Part shown: positions 55,014 through 63,533 of the stretch, in pieces
Layout: every line of letters starts with the position of its first letter
Numbering within the stretch: position 1 is the stretch's first letter
Assembly: GCF_003946555.1 (NCBI RefSeq)
Contig: NZ_RHOO01000001.1
Coordinates: 124,001-188,000 of the forward strand
Origin: Companilactobacillus hulinensis
Lineage (GTDB): Bacteria > Bacillota > Bacilli > Lactobacillales > Lactobacillaceae
DNA: 64,000 nucleotides
Direction of reading: 5' to 3'
Program-made: the position numbers and the translations under genes
Notes under the pieces: generated by a model
Databases searched by the model: none
Seen by the model: only the letters and a program-made list of their open reading frames with translations
Told to the model about the DNA's origin: nothing

Positions 55014-55202
55014 ATGGTATTAACTGACGCACAGAGACGCGCCAACGAGAAATGGCACAGAAATAATCGTACGCGCGCAAATTATATTGCAATGAGGTCA
55101 TCTGCTAGGAGTTTTATTCGAAATAAGTCCACTTTGTCTGACTTAGAAGAGCTGGAATTGATTATTAAGAACCGTAAAATTGAATTAAATTCTGAGAAGT
55201 AA
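55014..55202 (+). CDS. Small basic protein, conserved hypothetical
   Basis: A 62-residue, Arg/Lys/Asn-rich protein (LTDAQRRANEKWHRNNRTR, ARSFIRNKSTLSDLEELELI). Short proteins with an AN-KW-x3-NR...ARSFIRN pattern are common in lactic acid bacteria with no known role; nucleic-acid binding is a guess from charge. The ATG at 55014 follows GGGGAG. TATAAT at 54969-54974 is a likely -10. An in-frame ATG at 54942 has no ribosome site. Confidence 0.72.
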   Translation: MVLTDAQRRANEKWHRNNRTRANYIAMRSSARSFIRNKSTLSDLEELELIIKNRKIELNSEK

Positions 55203-55205
55203 AAA

Positions 55206-55241
55206 AATAAGGCTTAATCGCAATTGCGATTAAGCCTTATT
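55206..55241. terminator. Perfect palindromic bidirectional terminator
   Basis: An uninterrupted 36-base palindrome centred on CAATTG with AATAAGGC and GCCTTATT ends. It lies between the small basic gene and convergent clpP. Confidence 0.88.
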
Positions 55242-55252
55242 AAGTAAAATCA

Positions 55253-55840
55253 TTATTTTGATGGATTATTTGTCATAATTTCATCAATCAAACCATAGTC
55301 TTTAGCTTCTTGAGCTGTCATGTAGTTATCACGATCAGTATCTTTTTGAAGCTTTTCGAATGTTTGACCAGAGTTATCAGCCAAGATGTGGTTCAATCTC
55401 TTTCTTGTCTTCAAGATCTCTTGGGCAGCAATTTCAATTTCAGTTTGTTGACCTTGTGCACCACCTAATGGTTGGTGAATAAGAACAGTTGAATTTGGAA
55501 GAGCAAAACGTTTGCCCTTTGTACCTGATGACAAGATAACACTTCCCATTGAAGCAGCCAATCCAGTTGCGATTGTTTGAACATCAGATTTAACAAAGTT
55601 CATTGTATCAACGATAGCTAATCCGTCGGTAACTGAACCACCGGGTGAGTTGATATACATTGAAATGTCCTTCTCTGAGTCTTGAGCATCAAGGAATAGT
55701 AATTCAGCGATAACTGTATTAGCCATTTGGCTGTTAACTTCACCTGATAACATAATAATTCTATCTTTTAGTAATCTTGAATAAATATCATAGGCACGTT
55801 CGCCACGTGAGCTTTGTTCAATAACTGTAGGAACTAACAT
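55253..55840 (-). CDS. clpP: ATP-dependent Clp protease proteolytic subunit
   Basis: ClpP forms the 14-subunit chamber that degrades proteins fed by Clp ATPases. The 195-residue protein has the catalytic Ser in [11 protein letters not shown], catalytic His in LIHQPLGG and Asp in [18 protein letters not shown]. Length is normal. Minus-strand TTAGGAGG precedes the ATG. A CIRCE operator directly follows the -10, so heat-shock control by HrcA is likely. Confidence 0.97.
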   Translation of the reverse strand: MLVPTVIEQSSRGERAYDIYSRLLKDRIIMLSGEVNSQMANTVIAELLFLDAQDSEKDISMYINSPGGSVTDGLAIVDTMNFVKSDVQTIATGLAASMGSVILSSGTKGKRFALPNSTVLIHQPLGGAQGQQTEIEIAAQEILKTRKRLNHILADNSGQTFEKLQKDTDRDNYMTAQEAKDYGLIDEIMTNNPSK

Positions 55841-55875
55841 AAACTGCCTCCTAATTAATTAGCACTTGTTATTTT

Positions 55876-55929
55876 TTAGCACTCTTAATAGTACAGTGCT
55901 AATTTAGCATACAATCCGTATCGGGTCAA
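55876..55929 (-). promoter_or_regulatory. clpP promoter with CIRCE operator
   Basis: Minus-strand TTGACC (55924-55929), 17 bases, TAAATT (55901-55906). It is followed by CIRCE at 55876-55902: TTAGCACTG-N9-GAGTGCTAA, one mismatch from TTAGCACTC-N9-GAGTGCTAA. A further GTGCTAA half-site lies nearer the gene (55859-55865). Only a half CtsR-like GGTCAA is seen. Confidence 0.88.
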
Positions 55930-55955
55930 CAAACAAACCTCGAAATATAAAAATA

Positions 55956-56006
55956 AATAAGATTTGTACGATAACTTTTTTCATTATCGCACAAATCTTA
56001 TTTTTT
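55956..56006. terminator. Bidirectional terminator of the acyltransferase gene
   Basis: AATAAGATTTGTACGATAA pairs with TTATCGCACAAATCTTATT (one wobble), with T tracts on both strands. Confidence 0.87.
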
Positions 56007-56012
56007 TAATCC

Positions 56013-57146
56013 TTATTTGACTTGTTCAGATACTTCTTTGGAATTCTTAGAAGCGAAGCCTGACTTAACACGTGACCAGATAATGTGGAATGTGTAAGCA
56101 GATGTGAATGCTAAACACCATGTGATCAAGTAACAAACGATAATGGCGATGATTGGATGATCTAATGCCATATTGTGGCCGAAGATTCTCCAGATAATTT
56201 GGAACCAGAATACGTTTGATAAGTAGGCACGGTATGCATAGACGGCTAAAAAGTGGAATACAGGCAAGGCCTTAGAGTTATTACGTAAATGATATATCGA
56301 CAACGCTGCCACTAGACTAATTACTAATAGTGCATATAGAGTCATTGATGGCTTGTAATAAGGGGCATTAGTTAATTGAACAGGGAATCCATAAGCTGTA
56401 AGTTCACTGTTAGTCCAATAATAGACGGCAATGATTGCTACAACTAGGAAAATCCAAGTTTTTCTGATAAATGTTTCGAATTGTTCACGGTATACCCAGG
56501 CGATAACACCGAATATCCCATAAATAACGAAACTAACAAATAGTCTATCTAACAGGTACCAGTTGGTAGCCTGTGGTCCGTGGAACACGTTAATATCGTA
56601 GAAGAATATCCAGGCTGCATATCCGACAATTGTCAAAGCAATTGCCCAGATAGCATTAGTAGTACTTTTCTTGACCCAATGTCCGAGTGCCCAGAAGAAT
56701 GGCATTAAAATGATAAATTGAAGCATCATGGTGTTATACCACAAGTGCGGTGCGGCATTACCATTTACAAAGTGCCATAAGAAACTACCGACACCGTTGT
56801 ATTGATTGCCCTGTTGAACATCTGGAAATATCAATAAATATGCCAATGTCCACCAAATGGTAGGTACAAAAAGAGCAGACCATTGCTTCTTCATATATCC
56901 ACCATAGTTATTCCAGCTGTTGTCGCCAGTAGTTCTGGTAGTTGTGTATAAAATACCAAAAATAAAGGCTGGTGCTGTGAACTTAACTAGATTATAGACG
57001 ATCCCAATAAATGTTTGGGCATTGTCTGGTGGATTGGTGCCTAAAACGACACCAAGAACGGTCTGCATCATAACGGCAGTACAAGCGAAGACTTTCATAT
57101 AGTCCCCGATATCAGCGGGTCTTGTATTGTCTAATCTTGAATTCAT
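56013..57146 (-). CDS. Membrane acyltransferase family 3 protein
   Basis: A 377-residue polytopic protein with about ten helices. The N-terminal RPADIGDYMKVFACTAVMMQ and the SFLWHFVNGNAAPHLWYNTMMLQFIILMPF segment resemble acyltransferase family 3 (OafA/fucose-4-O-acetylase-like). Such proteins acylate surface sugars or other small groups. The classic N-terminal catalytic His-Asp of OafA is not clearly present, so enzymatic activity is uncertain. It is transcribed alone; a cre-like site lies just upstream. Confidence 0.75.
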   Translation of the reverse strand: MNSRLDNTRPADIGDYMKVFACTAVMMQTVLGVVLGTNPPDNAQTFIGIVYNLVKFTAPAFIFGILYTTTRTTGDNSWNNYGGYMKKQWSALFVPTIWWTLAYLLIFPDVQQGNQYNGVGSFLWHFVNGNAAPHLWYNTMMLQFIILMPFFWALGHWVKKSTTNAIWAIALTIVGYAAWIFFYDINVFHGPQATNWYLLDRLFVSFVIYGIFGVIAWVYREQFETFIRKTWIFLVVAIIAVYYWTNSELTAYGFPVQLTNAPYYKPSMTLYALLVISLVAALSIYHLRNNSKALPVFHFLAVYAYRAYLSNVFWFQIIWRIFGHNMALDHPIIAIIVCYLITWCLAFTSAYTFHIIWSRVKSGFASKNSKEVSEQVK

Positions 57147-57204
57147 TAGTCATTTCCCCTTTTGTTTGATTGTGAGATCAACAAAAGGACTTCTTAGGAG
57201 CTAA

Positions 57205-57219
57205 TATAATCGCTTTCAA
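57205..57219 (-). promoter_or_regulatory. Candidate CcpA cre site before the acyltransferase gene
   Basis: Minus-strand TTGAAAGCGATTATA fits WTGNAANCGNWWNCA at all but one fixed position. It lies about 60 bases before the ATG. Confidence 0.4.
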
Positions 57220-57232
57220 AATAAATTGCAAC

Positions 57233-58108
57233 TTAAATTTTTAGTTCAGAGCGTTGGAAACTCAAAAATAATTTGATTAATTCATTACTGATTTCTCGTT
57301 GAATATCAGTCAAATTGCTAGATGGTGAACATAGAAAAATTGTTCTCTGTAGTGGTTCGGGGGTCAATCTAGCAAGTTGAACTTGTTCATCAATAGTTTG
57401 CAAAGTGACTGACGGAATAAAACTTAATCCGATACCAGCTTCGATGAGGCCACGGATAGTTGCCGGATCATCAGTCTCATACATGTAGTTCAATGATATT
57501 CCTCGCTCATTGAAGTAACGGTCAATAGTATTGCGTAGTGGATTATTTTTAGTCAGGCCAACGAATCTTTCGTTTTTAATTTCTTTTGGATTGATGAATT
57601 TCTTTGAGTATCCAAATTTTGAATTCCAGCCAACGAAGACCTCTTCTTTTAATACTGGAACATTAGTCAGGTCCTTTAGTGGATGGCTGGTAACGATGAA
57701 GTCGAATTGTTTGAAGTCAGCTTCTCGGACAGTATGCTGTGCCAAACTTAATCTAACGTTTGGGAACTTATCTTTGATATTTGTAACGATGCTGGGAATA
57801 AAAGGGGATGCGACTTCCATCAAGATGGAGATTGGCTGTTCAGAATTATCGACACCACCTTGAACAGCGTTCACGCCACGATCTAATTCTTTCAAACTAT
57901 CATTAACATAGCTGAAGAATAATCTTCCAGCACGGTTTAACTTCAGAGTTCTACCAGTACGATCGAACAATTGAACCTGTAGTTCATCTTCTAGTTGTTT
58001 GATAGTCTTGCTGACAGCAGGCTGTGAAATATAGAGTATTTCGGCAGCCTTGGTAATACTCTCTTGGTTTGCAACGACGGCGAAGCACTTCAGTTGTGTT
58101 AAATTCAT
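57233..58108 (-). CDS. mdcR: LysR-family regulator, probable mdc activator
   Basis: A 291-residue LysR-type regulator: winged HTH at 1-60 (LTQLKCFAVVANQESITKAAEILYISQPAVSKTIKQLE) and a periplasmic-binding-like effector domain at about 90-290. It is divergent from the malonate decarboxylase operon with a 127-base gap holding a palindrome, the usual plan for a LysR activator of the neighbouring operon. Malonate as inducer is inference. AGAGGATATTTGG precedes the ATG. Confidence 0.85.
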   Translation of the reverse strand: MNLTQLKCFAVVANQESITKAAEILYISQPAVSKTIKQLEDELQVQLFDRTGRTLKLNRAGRLFFSYVNDSLKELDRGVNAVQGGVDNSEQPISILMEVASPFIPSIVTNIKDKFPNVRLSLAQHTVREADFKQFDFIVTSHPLKDLTNVPVLKEEVFVGWNSKFGYSKKFINPKEIKNERFVGLTKNNPLRNTIDRYFNERGISLNYMYETDDPATIRGLIEAGIGLSFIPSVTLQTIDEQVQLARLTPEPLQRTIFLCSPSSNLTDIQREISNELIKLFLSFQRSELKI

Positions 58109-58124
58109 CCAAATATCCTCTATT

Positions 58125-58142
58125 CATAACTATTTGGTTATG
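58125..58142. promoter_or_regulatory. LysR-type operator between mdcR and mdcH
   Basis: CATAAC-N6-GTTATG is a perfect six-base inverted repeat of the T-N11-A kind bound by LysR proteins, 17 bases upstream of the mdcR start. It could serve both self-control and activation of mdcH. Confidence 0.6.
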
Positions 58143-58235
58143 TACCATTCATTTTATGTATTATACACGTTATGATTGCGCTTTTATACTTTGGGATGTG
58201 AGATCAGCAAATAAGGATGATCTGGAGGTGAATAT

Positions 58236-59144
58236 ATGCGTACTTTATGGATATTCCCAGGACAAGGTGGACAACGTCCTGGAATGTTGGATAACGTACC
58301 ACAGGATTTAAAAACTAAAGTTAAAGATTTGACTGGAGTTCAGTTGACCGATGATGAAGAGGCCTACAAGGATTCTATACAAATTCAGTTAGGAATTTTG
58401 ATTTTACAACTATATAACATCAGACAGTTACAAGGTATCGATGAGAAGCCTGATGTTGTTGCTGGACATTCCTTGGGAGTGTTTGGTGCTGCAGTTGCCG
58501 CTGGAGTCTTGACAGAAGAGGATGCAATTAAAATCGTCTTTCTTCGTTCAACTAAGATGAAAGAAGCCTATCCGGTTGGATTTGGCATGGGAGCAATCGT
58601 TGGATTGACTCGTAAAGAAGTAATCGCACTAGTTGAACAAGTCAATGCACCTGATGTTTATGTTTCAAATCAAAATTCAGAGTTGCAGACAGCATTGTCT
58701 GGTTCTCTGGATGGTATCAGAAAAGTTTTGGCTTTAGCAAAAGATAATGGTGCTCAAAAGGCACTTATCCTGGAAGTGCCTAATCCATCACATTCACCGT
58801 TGATGCAATCAGCTGCCGATGCTTTGCAAGAGGCATTCAAGACAGTCGAGTTGAAGCGTCCTAATTGTACTTATCTAACTAATTACAATGGCCATGCCGT
58901 TCATACAGTGGATGAGGTCAAAAAAGACATGATCAACAATCTGATTTATCCAGTTTATTGGGACACGATGATGAGTGTTGCTAGTGAACTAGGAATTGAC
59001 ACAACGGTCGAAGTGATGCCAGGACATGCATTCACCAAGTTGATTCATACTAAGTTGCCTGATCTGAGAAACATTACCATGAGTGAAATGGGAATTGATG
59101 ATACTGAATTTCTATTAAAAAAATGGAGGAAAATAAATGACTAA
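58236..59144 (+). CDS. mdcH: Malonate decarboxylase epsilon subunit (malonyl transferase)
   Basis: MdcH loads malonyl from malonyl-CoA onto the carrier subunit to start the decarboxylase cycle. The 302-residue FabD-like protein has WIFPGQGGQRPGML, the nucleophilic serine in GHSLG (about residue 80) and the conserved His in NPSHSPLM. GGAGGTG precedes the ATG. It overlaps mdcA by eight bases. FabD itself is the close alternative, but the operon decides. Confidence 0.92.
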   Translation: MRTLWIFPGQGGQRPGMLDNVPQDLKTKVKDLTGVQLTDDEEAYKDSIQIQLGILILQLYNIRQLQGIDEKPDVVAGHSLGVFGAAVAAGVLTEEDAIKIVFLRSTKMKEAYPVGFGMGAIVGLTRKEVIALVEQVNAPDVYVSNQNSELQTALSGSLDGIRKVLALAKDNGAQKALILEVPNPSHSPLMQSAADALQEAFKTVELKRPNCTYLTNYNGHAVHTVDEVKKDMINNLIYPVYWDTMMSVASELGIDTTVEVMPGHAFTKLIHTKLPDLRNITMSEMGIDDTEFLLKKWRKIND

Positions 59145-60777
59145 AAGAAGTTGGACTACACATCGTGATGCAAAAAACGCTAAGTTAGAAAAAGTTGCAC
59201 CAATGATGGATGGTAAGTTTGTAAAAACTGAAAACGCTAAGGAATTGTTGGAGGACTTAATTGCCCCTGGCGACAAAGTTGTATTGGAAGGAGATAACCA
59301 AAAGCAAGCTAGTTTCTTGTCAAAGGTATTAGCTTCAGTTGATCCTGAAAAAGTTCATGACCTACATATGATCATGTCATCTGTTTCAAGACCAGAACAT
59401 TTGGATATCTTCGAAACAGGTATTGCTAGCAAGTTGGACTTTTCATTTGCTGGACCACAAAGTACTCGTATCTCACAAATGATTGCTGATGGAACAATGA
59501 ATGTTGGTGATATTCATACATATCTTGAATTATATGCACGTCTATACGTTGACTTGATTCCTAATGTTGTCTTAGTTGCTGCTGATAAAGTTGACCGTGA
59601 TGGTAACTTATACACCGGTGCTAATACAGAAGAGACACCTGTTATCGTTGAATCAGCTGCCTTCAAAGATGGTATTGTTATCGTTCAATCTAACCAAATT
59701 GTTGATAAAGTTCCACGTGTAGATATCCCTGGTGACTGGGTCGATGTTGTTGTTCAAGCTGATCAACCATATCAACTAGAACCATTATTCACGCGTGATC
59801 CTCAAAATATTACTGAGTTACAAGTTCTTATGGGTATGATGGCAATCCGTGGTATCTATGAGAAACATAATGTACAAACAGTTAACCATGGTGTTGGTTT
59901 CAATACTGCCGCTATTGAATTATTGCTACCTACATATGGTGAACAACTAGGTTTGAAGGGCAAGATCGTCCCTAACTGGGAAGTTAACCCTACACCTACA
60001 TTGATTCCTGCTATTGAAAGTGGCTGGGTCAAGACTATTCACAGTTTCGGTGGTGAAGTTGGTATGGAGAACTATATCGCTCACCGTCCCGACATCTTCT
60101 TCGTTGGTAAAGATGGAACAATGAGATCAAACCGTGCCTTTGGTCAGATGGCTGGTCAATACGCACTTGATATGTTCGTTGGTTCAACTCTACAAATTGA
60201 TAAGTATGGTAATTCTTCCACTGTTACAAATGGTCGTCTATCTGGATTCGGTGGTGCTCCTAACATGGGTAGTAACCCAACAGGTCGTCGTCACTCAACA
60301 CCAGCATGGCAAAGTCTTCGTCCTGACAATGATCCACTAGGTAAAGGACAAAAACTAGTTGTTCAAATGGTTGAGACATTCGGTTCAAATAAGAAGCCAG
60401 TCTTCGTTGATCACTTGGATGCTGAAGAAGTTAGAAAAGAAGCTAAATTAGCTAATGTTCCTATCATGATATACTCAGAAGATACTACTCATATTGTTAC
60501 TGAAGAGGGTATCGCATACTTGTACAAGACAGATAGCATGGCTGAAAGACAAGCTGCCATTGAAGCTATTGCCGGAGTTACACCAGTTGGATTGAGAAGT
60601 AATCCTAAGCAACTTGCTGACCTACGTGCACGTGGTATCGTCGCATTGCCAGAAGATATTGGTGTACACCGTAACGAAGCTAAACGTTCACTTCTTGCCG
60701 CACAAACAATGGATGATTTAGTAAGCTGGTCAGATGGACTATATAATCCACCAGCTAAGTTCAGAAGTTGGTCATAA
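59137..60777 (+). CDS. mdcA: Malonate decarboxylase alpha subunit
   Basis: MdcA exchanges acetyl for malonyl on the acyl carrier subunit, a CoA-transferase-like reaction. The 546-residue protein has the family start RSWTTHRDAKNAKLEKV and two CoA-transferase-like halves, with a Gly-rich SGFGGAPNMGSNPTGRRHSTPAW loop near residue 370. Length is normal. The GGAGG site lies inside the end of mdcH. mdcB starts one base after its stop. Confidence 0.95.
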   Translation: MTKRSWTTHRDAKNAKLEKVAPMMDGKFVKTENAKELLEDLIAPGDKVVLEGDNQKQASFLSKVLASVDPEKVHDLHMIMSSVSRPEHLDIFETGIASKLDFSFAGPQSTRISQMIADGTMNVGDIHTYLELYARLYVDLIPNVVLVAADKVDRDGNLYTGANTEETPVIVESAAFKDGIVIVQSNQIVDKVPRVDIPGDWVDVVVQADQPYQLEPLFTRDPQNITELQVLMGMMAIRGIYEKHNVQTVNHGVGFNTAAIELLLPTYGEQLGLKGKIVPNWEVNPTPTLIPAIESGWVKTIHSFGGEVGMENYIAHRPDIFFVGKDGTMRSNRAFGQMAGQYALDMFVGSTLQIDKYGNSSTVTNGRLSGFGGAPNMGSNPTGRRHSTPAWQSLRPDNDPLGKGQKLVVQMVETFGSNKKPVFVDHLDAEEVRKEAKLANVPIMIYSEDTTHIVTEEGIAYLYKTDSMAERQAAIEAIAGVTPVGLRSNPKQLADLRARGIVALPEDIGVHRNEAKRSLLAAQTMDDLVSWSDGLYNPPAKFRSWS

Positions 60778-60778
60778 A

Positions 60779-61579
60779 ATGCAAATCAAAACATCTATTG
60801 CACAATCAGCAGTTGATGCTCTGAAGTGGGAGGTAAACTTTACTCCTAAGCCCGGATTAGTAGATGCATTATCCAACGGTTCACACGATGATATGGATTT
60901 GAATTTGTTCCTAAAGTCAGCTGATAGTTTACTATCAGGATTCCAACAGACGGCTGAAGCCAGTTTTGATCGAGATATCGATATTAGTTTACGTGAAGAT
61001 ATCGGTGCTATCGGCAGACAGACTGAAGCAGACATGTTCCAAGCAACTAATGGAGTTAATACTCACAAAGGTGCTATTTGGACGATGAGCTTGTTGATAA
61101 GTGCTGCAAGTGCATTGCAGACAAATGATATAGGACAAATATTACTATCGGCGCAGTCATTAGCTAATTTACCAGATAAATATGTTCCACAAACCGCTAA
61201 GAAGACTCATGGCATGGTAACGAAGAAAAAGTATGCTTTGTCAGGAGCACGTGGAGAAGCTCAGAATGGATTTCCTAATATTAGGAAAGTTTTGAGTTAC
61301 ACGAATGATGCAGATGATTTGTGGATGCGTCGTTTGATGTTGCTCTATAGCAACGTTAACGATACGAATATTGTTTATCGCAGTAATTTAAAAGTTCTAC
61401 AAACATTACAAAAAATTTCAAGAGAGATACTTGAAAGCAACACGTCGGTTATTGAGAATTCCAAGTTTGTCGAGTTGGAAAAATTCGTCAGTGAATACCA
61501 TATTTCACCGGGTGGTTGTGCAGATTTATTTGCAGCAAGTTATTTTTTAGACAATCTATCAAATGTAGGAGAAGAATAA
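60779..61579 (+). CDS. mdcB: Triphosphoribosyl-dephospho-CoA synthase
   Basis: MdcB makes 2'-(5''-triphosphoribosyl)-3'-dephospho-CoA, the precursor of the prosthetic group of malonate decarboxylase. The 266-residue protein shows the CitG/MdcB motifs TPKPGLVDALSNGSHDDMDL and NTHKGAIWTMSLL. The ATG at 60779 lacks a clear ribosome site; translation may depend on coupling to mdcA, which ends one base before. mdcC begins immediately after the stop. Confidence 0.93.
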   Translation: MQIKTSIAQSAVDALKWEVNFTPKPGLVDALSNGSHDDMDLNLFLKSADSLLSGFQQTAEASFDRDIDISLREDIGAIGRQTEADMFQATNGVNTHKGAIWTMSLLISAASALQTNDIGQILLSAQSLANLPDKYVPQTAKKTHGMVTKKKYALSGARGEAQNGFPNIRKVLSYTNDADDLWMRRLMLLYSNVNDTNIVYRSNLKVLQTLQKISREILESNTSVIENSKFVELEKFVSEYHISPGGCADLFAASYFLDNLSNVGEE

Positions 61580-61879
61580 ATGGAAAAATTACATTATAAA
61601 TTTGAAACTAAAAATCCTATCCAAAAGCCAGTTCATATTGGTGTAGTTGCTTCTGGTGACCTTGAAGTAATCTTTCGTCCAACAGATTCTGATGAAACTG
61701 TTGTAAGTATTGTTACTGGTAGTGATGGTTTTAAAGAAGTTTGGCAAAATGTTTTGGATCGTTTCTTTGCAAGATACCCAATCCAAGCAAATATTGAGAT
61801 CAATGACTTCGGTTCAACACCCGGCGTTGTAAATCTTCGGTTAACTCAAGCAATGGAGGCATTAAAGGATGAAAAATAG
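61580..61879 (+). CDS. mdcC: Malonate decarboxylase delta subunit (acyl carrier)
   Basis: A 99-residue acyl carrier protein. The serine in VASGDLEV, residue 25 here, is the expected attachment point of the phosphoribosyl-dephospho-CoA arm, the same position as in the Klebsiella protein. The carrier shuttles malonyl and acetyl thioesters between MdcA and the decarboxylase subunits. GTAGGAGAAG precedes the ATG. The next gene overlaps by 11 bases. Confidence 0.95.
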   Translation: MEKLHYKFETKNPIQKPVHIGVVASGDLEVIFRPTDSDETVVSIVTGSDGFKEVWQNVLDRFFARYPIQANIEINDFGSTPGVVNLRLTQAMEALKDEK

Positions 61880-63533
61880 TTTTGTTGAATTACATGCACG
61901 TGAACGTGCTGAGGCATTGCTTGACGATAATGCCCGTGAATTAGTTGGACCACTTGATAATATGATCTCACCACACTTGGAGCCACAAGGTATCGTCCCT
62001 GAAAGTGACGATGGTGTTGTTCTAATGCGTGGTACTATCAACGGTAAAAATGCTCTTGTTATTTCTATCGAAGGTAAATTCCAAGGCGGTGGTATTGGTG
62101 AAGTTAGTGGTGCCAAAATCGTTGCTGCATTGGAGAAGGCTCTAGAGGATAACAAAGCTGGAAAGACAATCTATCCAGTTATTGTTCTTGATACTGGTGG
62201 TGTTCGTCTACAAGAAGCTAACTACGGTTTGCTTTCAATTTCAGAAATTCATAATGCAGTTATTGCATTGAAGAAATATGTTCCAGTTATTGGTCTAGTT
62301 CCTGGACGTGTTGGTTCATTCGGTGGTATGTCAATTACTGCCTCAATTCTTTCATACTTAATTGCTACTAAGAAAGCCAGAATTGCTCTAAACGGACCAG
62401 AAGTTATTGAACAAGAAGCCGGCGTTCGTGAGTTCGATTCAAGTGATAAGGATTTGATCTGGAATACTTTAGGCACTAAGCAAAGATTAGCAACTGGACT
62501 TGTTGATGAAGTTGTCGATGATACAGTTGATGACATTAAAAAGTCAGTTTCAGATGCTATTGATGCTAAAAAAGATGCTCACAGAACCGAACATGTTGAC
62601 TTCTACCTATCATTGTTAGACCAATTGGATCCTAGCAAGAAACTTGATATTGAAGGATATCGTAAGCTTTATCCAGAAGTTAAGGCTGAGAAGCATGTTA
62701 TTGCTGATGCAGTTGAGGGAACTGAACCAGGTACAAAGAGCCGTGGTCGTCTATGGTTTGAAAAATTAACAGGTATCAAGAATGCAAAGAGTTCTGTATC
62801 TACAGTTTTGCACGCTGAAAAGGATGGTAAGGAATATGTTGCCATTGTCCCTGATGCTGATAACAAATTCCCACGTGTTCGTGATGGTGAAGTAGGTCTT
62901 GAAGAAGGATTTGCTGTTGCAAGTATCGTCAACAAAGTTGTTGCTGATGATGCTGACAAGGATGTAAAACGTCCAGTCATTATGGTTGTTGATGTACCTA
63001 GCCAAGCTTATGGTTATCAAGAAGAATTAATTGGTATCCACGTTGCCTTAGGTTCAAGTGCCGCTGCATACGCTAAGGCTCGTCAAGCTGGACACCCAGT
63101 TATTGCCTTCATTCCTGGTGATGCTGTCTCAGGTGGTTTCTTAGCACATGGTCTACAATCAAATAGACTAATTGCTTTGGATGATACATCGATTACTATC
63201 CAAGCTATGTCAAAAGCTAGTGCCGCACGTATCACACAACGTACAATTGCTGAACTTGAAGAAGCTACAAAGCATGTTCCAGCTATGGCTTACGATATCG
63301 ACAATTACGAAAAACTTGGTGCTCTATACAAATTAGTTAAGGGTATCGGTTCTTATGAGGCTACTGACGAGAATGTGGCTAAGATCAATTCAATTATTGA
63401 CGAGGCTATTCAGAGTACCGTTGGCAAACCAACAGACTTGCATTTCCGTTATGAAACACCTATTGCTGTTGAAAGTGGTCGTAAGGCTACAAATGCAATT
63501 CGTAAGGCTGTCTTTGAACAATGGAACGCATAG
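61869..63533 (+). CDS. mdcD: Fused malonate decarboxylase beta-gamma subunit
   Basis: A 554-residue protein joining the two carboxyltransferase-like subunits that decarboxylate malonyl-S-carrier. Residues 1 to about 285 match MdcD (beta), with GKFQGGGIGEVSGAKIVAAL, LDTGGVRLQEAN and GRVGSFGGMS. From about 290 (SRGRLWFEKLTG, like the start of free MdcE) the gamma part follows, with SQAYGYQEELIGIH and GDAVSGGFLAHG. In Klebsiella and Pseudomonas these are two genes. The reading frame is continuous across the junction near base 62740. Confidence 0.93.
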   Translation: MKNSFVELHARERAEALLDDNARELVGPLDNMISPHLEPQGIVPESDDGVVLMRGTINGKNALVISIEGKFQGGGIGEVSGAKIVAALEKALEDNKAGKTIYPVIVLDTGGVRLQEANYGLLSISEIHNAVIALKKYVPVIGLVPGRVGSFGGMSITASILSYLIATKKARIALNGPEVIEQEAGVREFDSSDKDLIWNTLGTKQRLATGLVDEVVDDTVDDIKKSVSDAIDAKKDAHRTEHVDFYLSLLDQLDPSKKLDIEGYRKLYPEVKAEKHVIADAVEGTEPGTKSRGRLWFEKLTGIKNAKSSVSTVLHAEKDGKEYVAIVPDADNKFPRVRDGEVGLEEGFAVASIVNKVVADDADKDVKRPVIMVVDVPSQAYGYQEELIGIHVALGSSAAAYAKARQAGHPVIAFIPGDAVSGGFLAHGLQSNRLIALDDTSITIQAMSKASAARITQRTIAELEEATKHVPAMAYDIDNYEKLGALYKLVKGIGSYEATDENVAKINSIIDEAIQSTVGKPTDLHFRYETPIAVESGRKATNAIRKAVFEQWNA

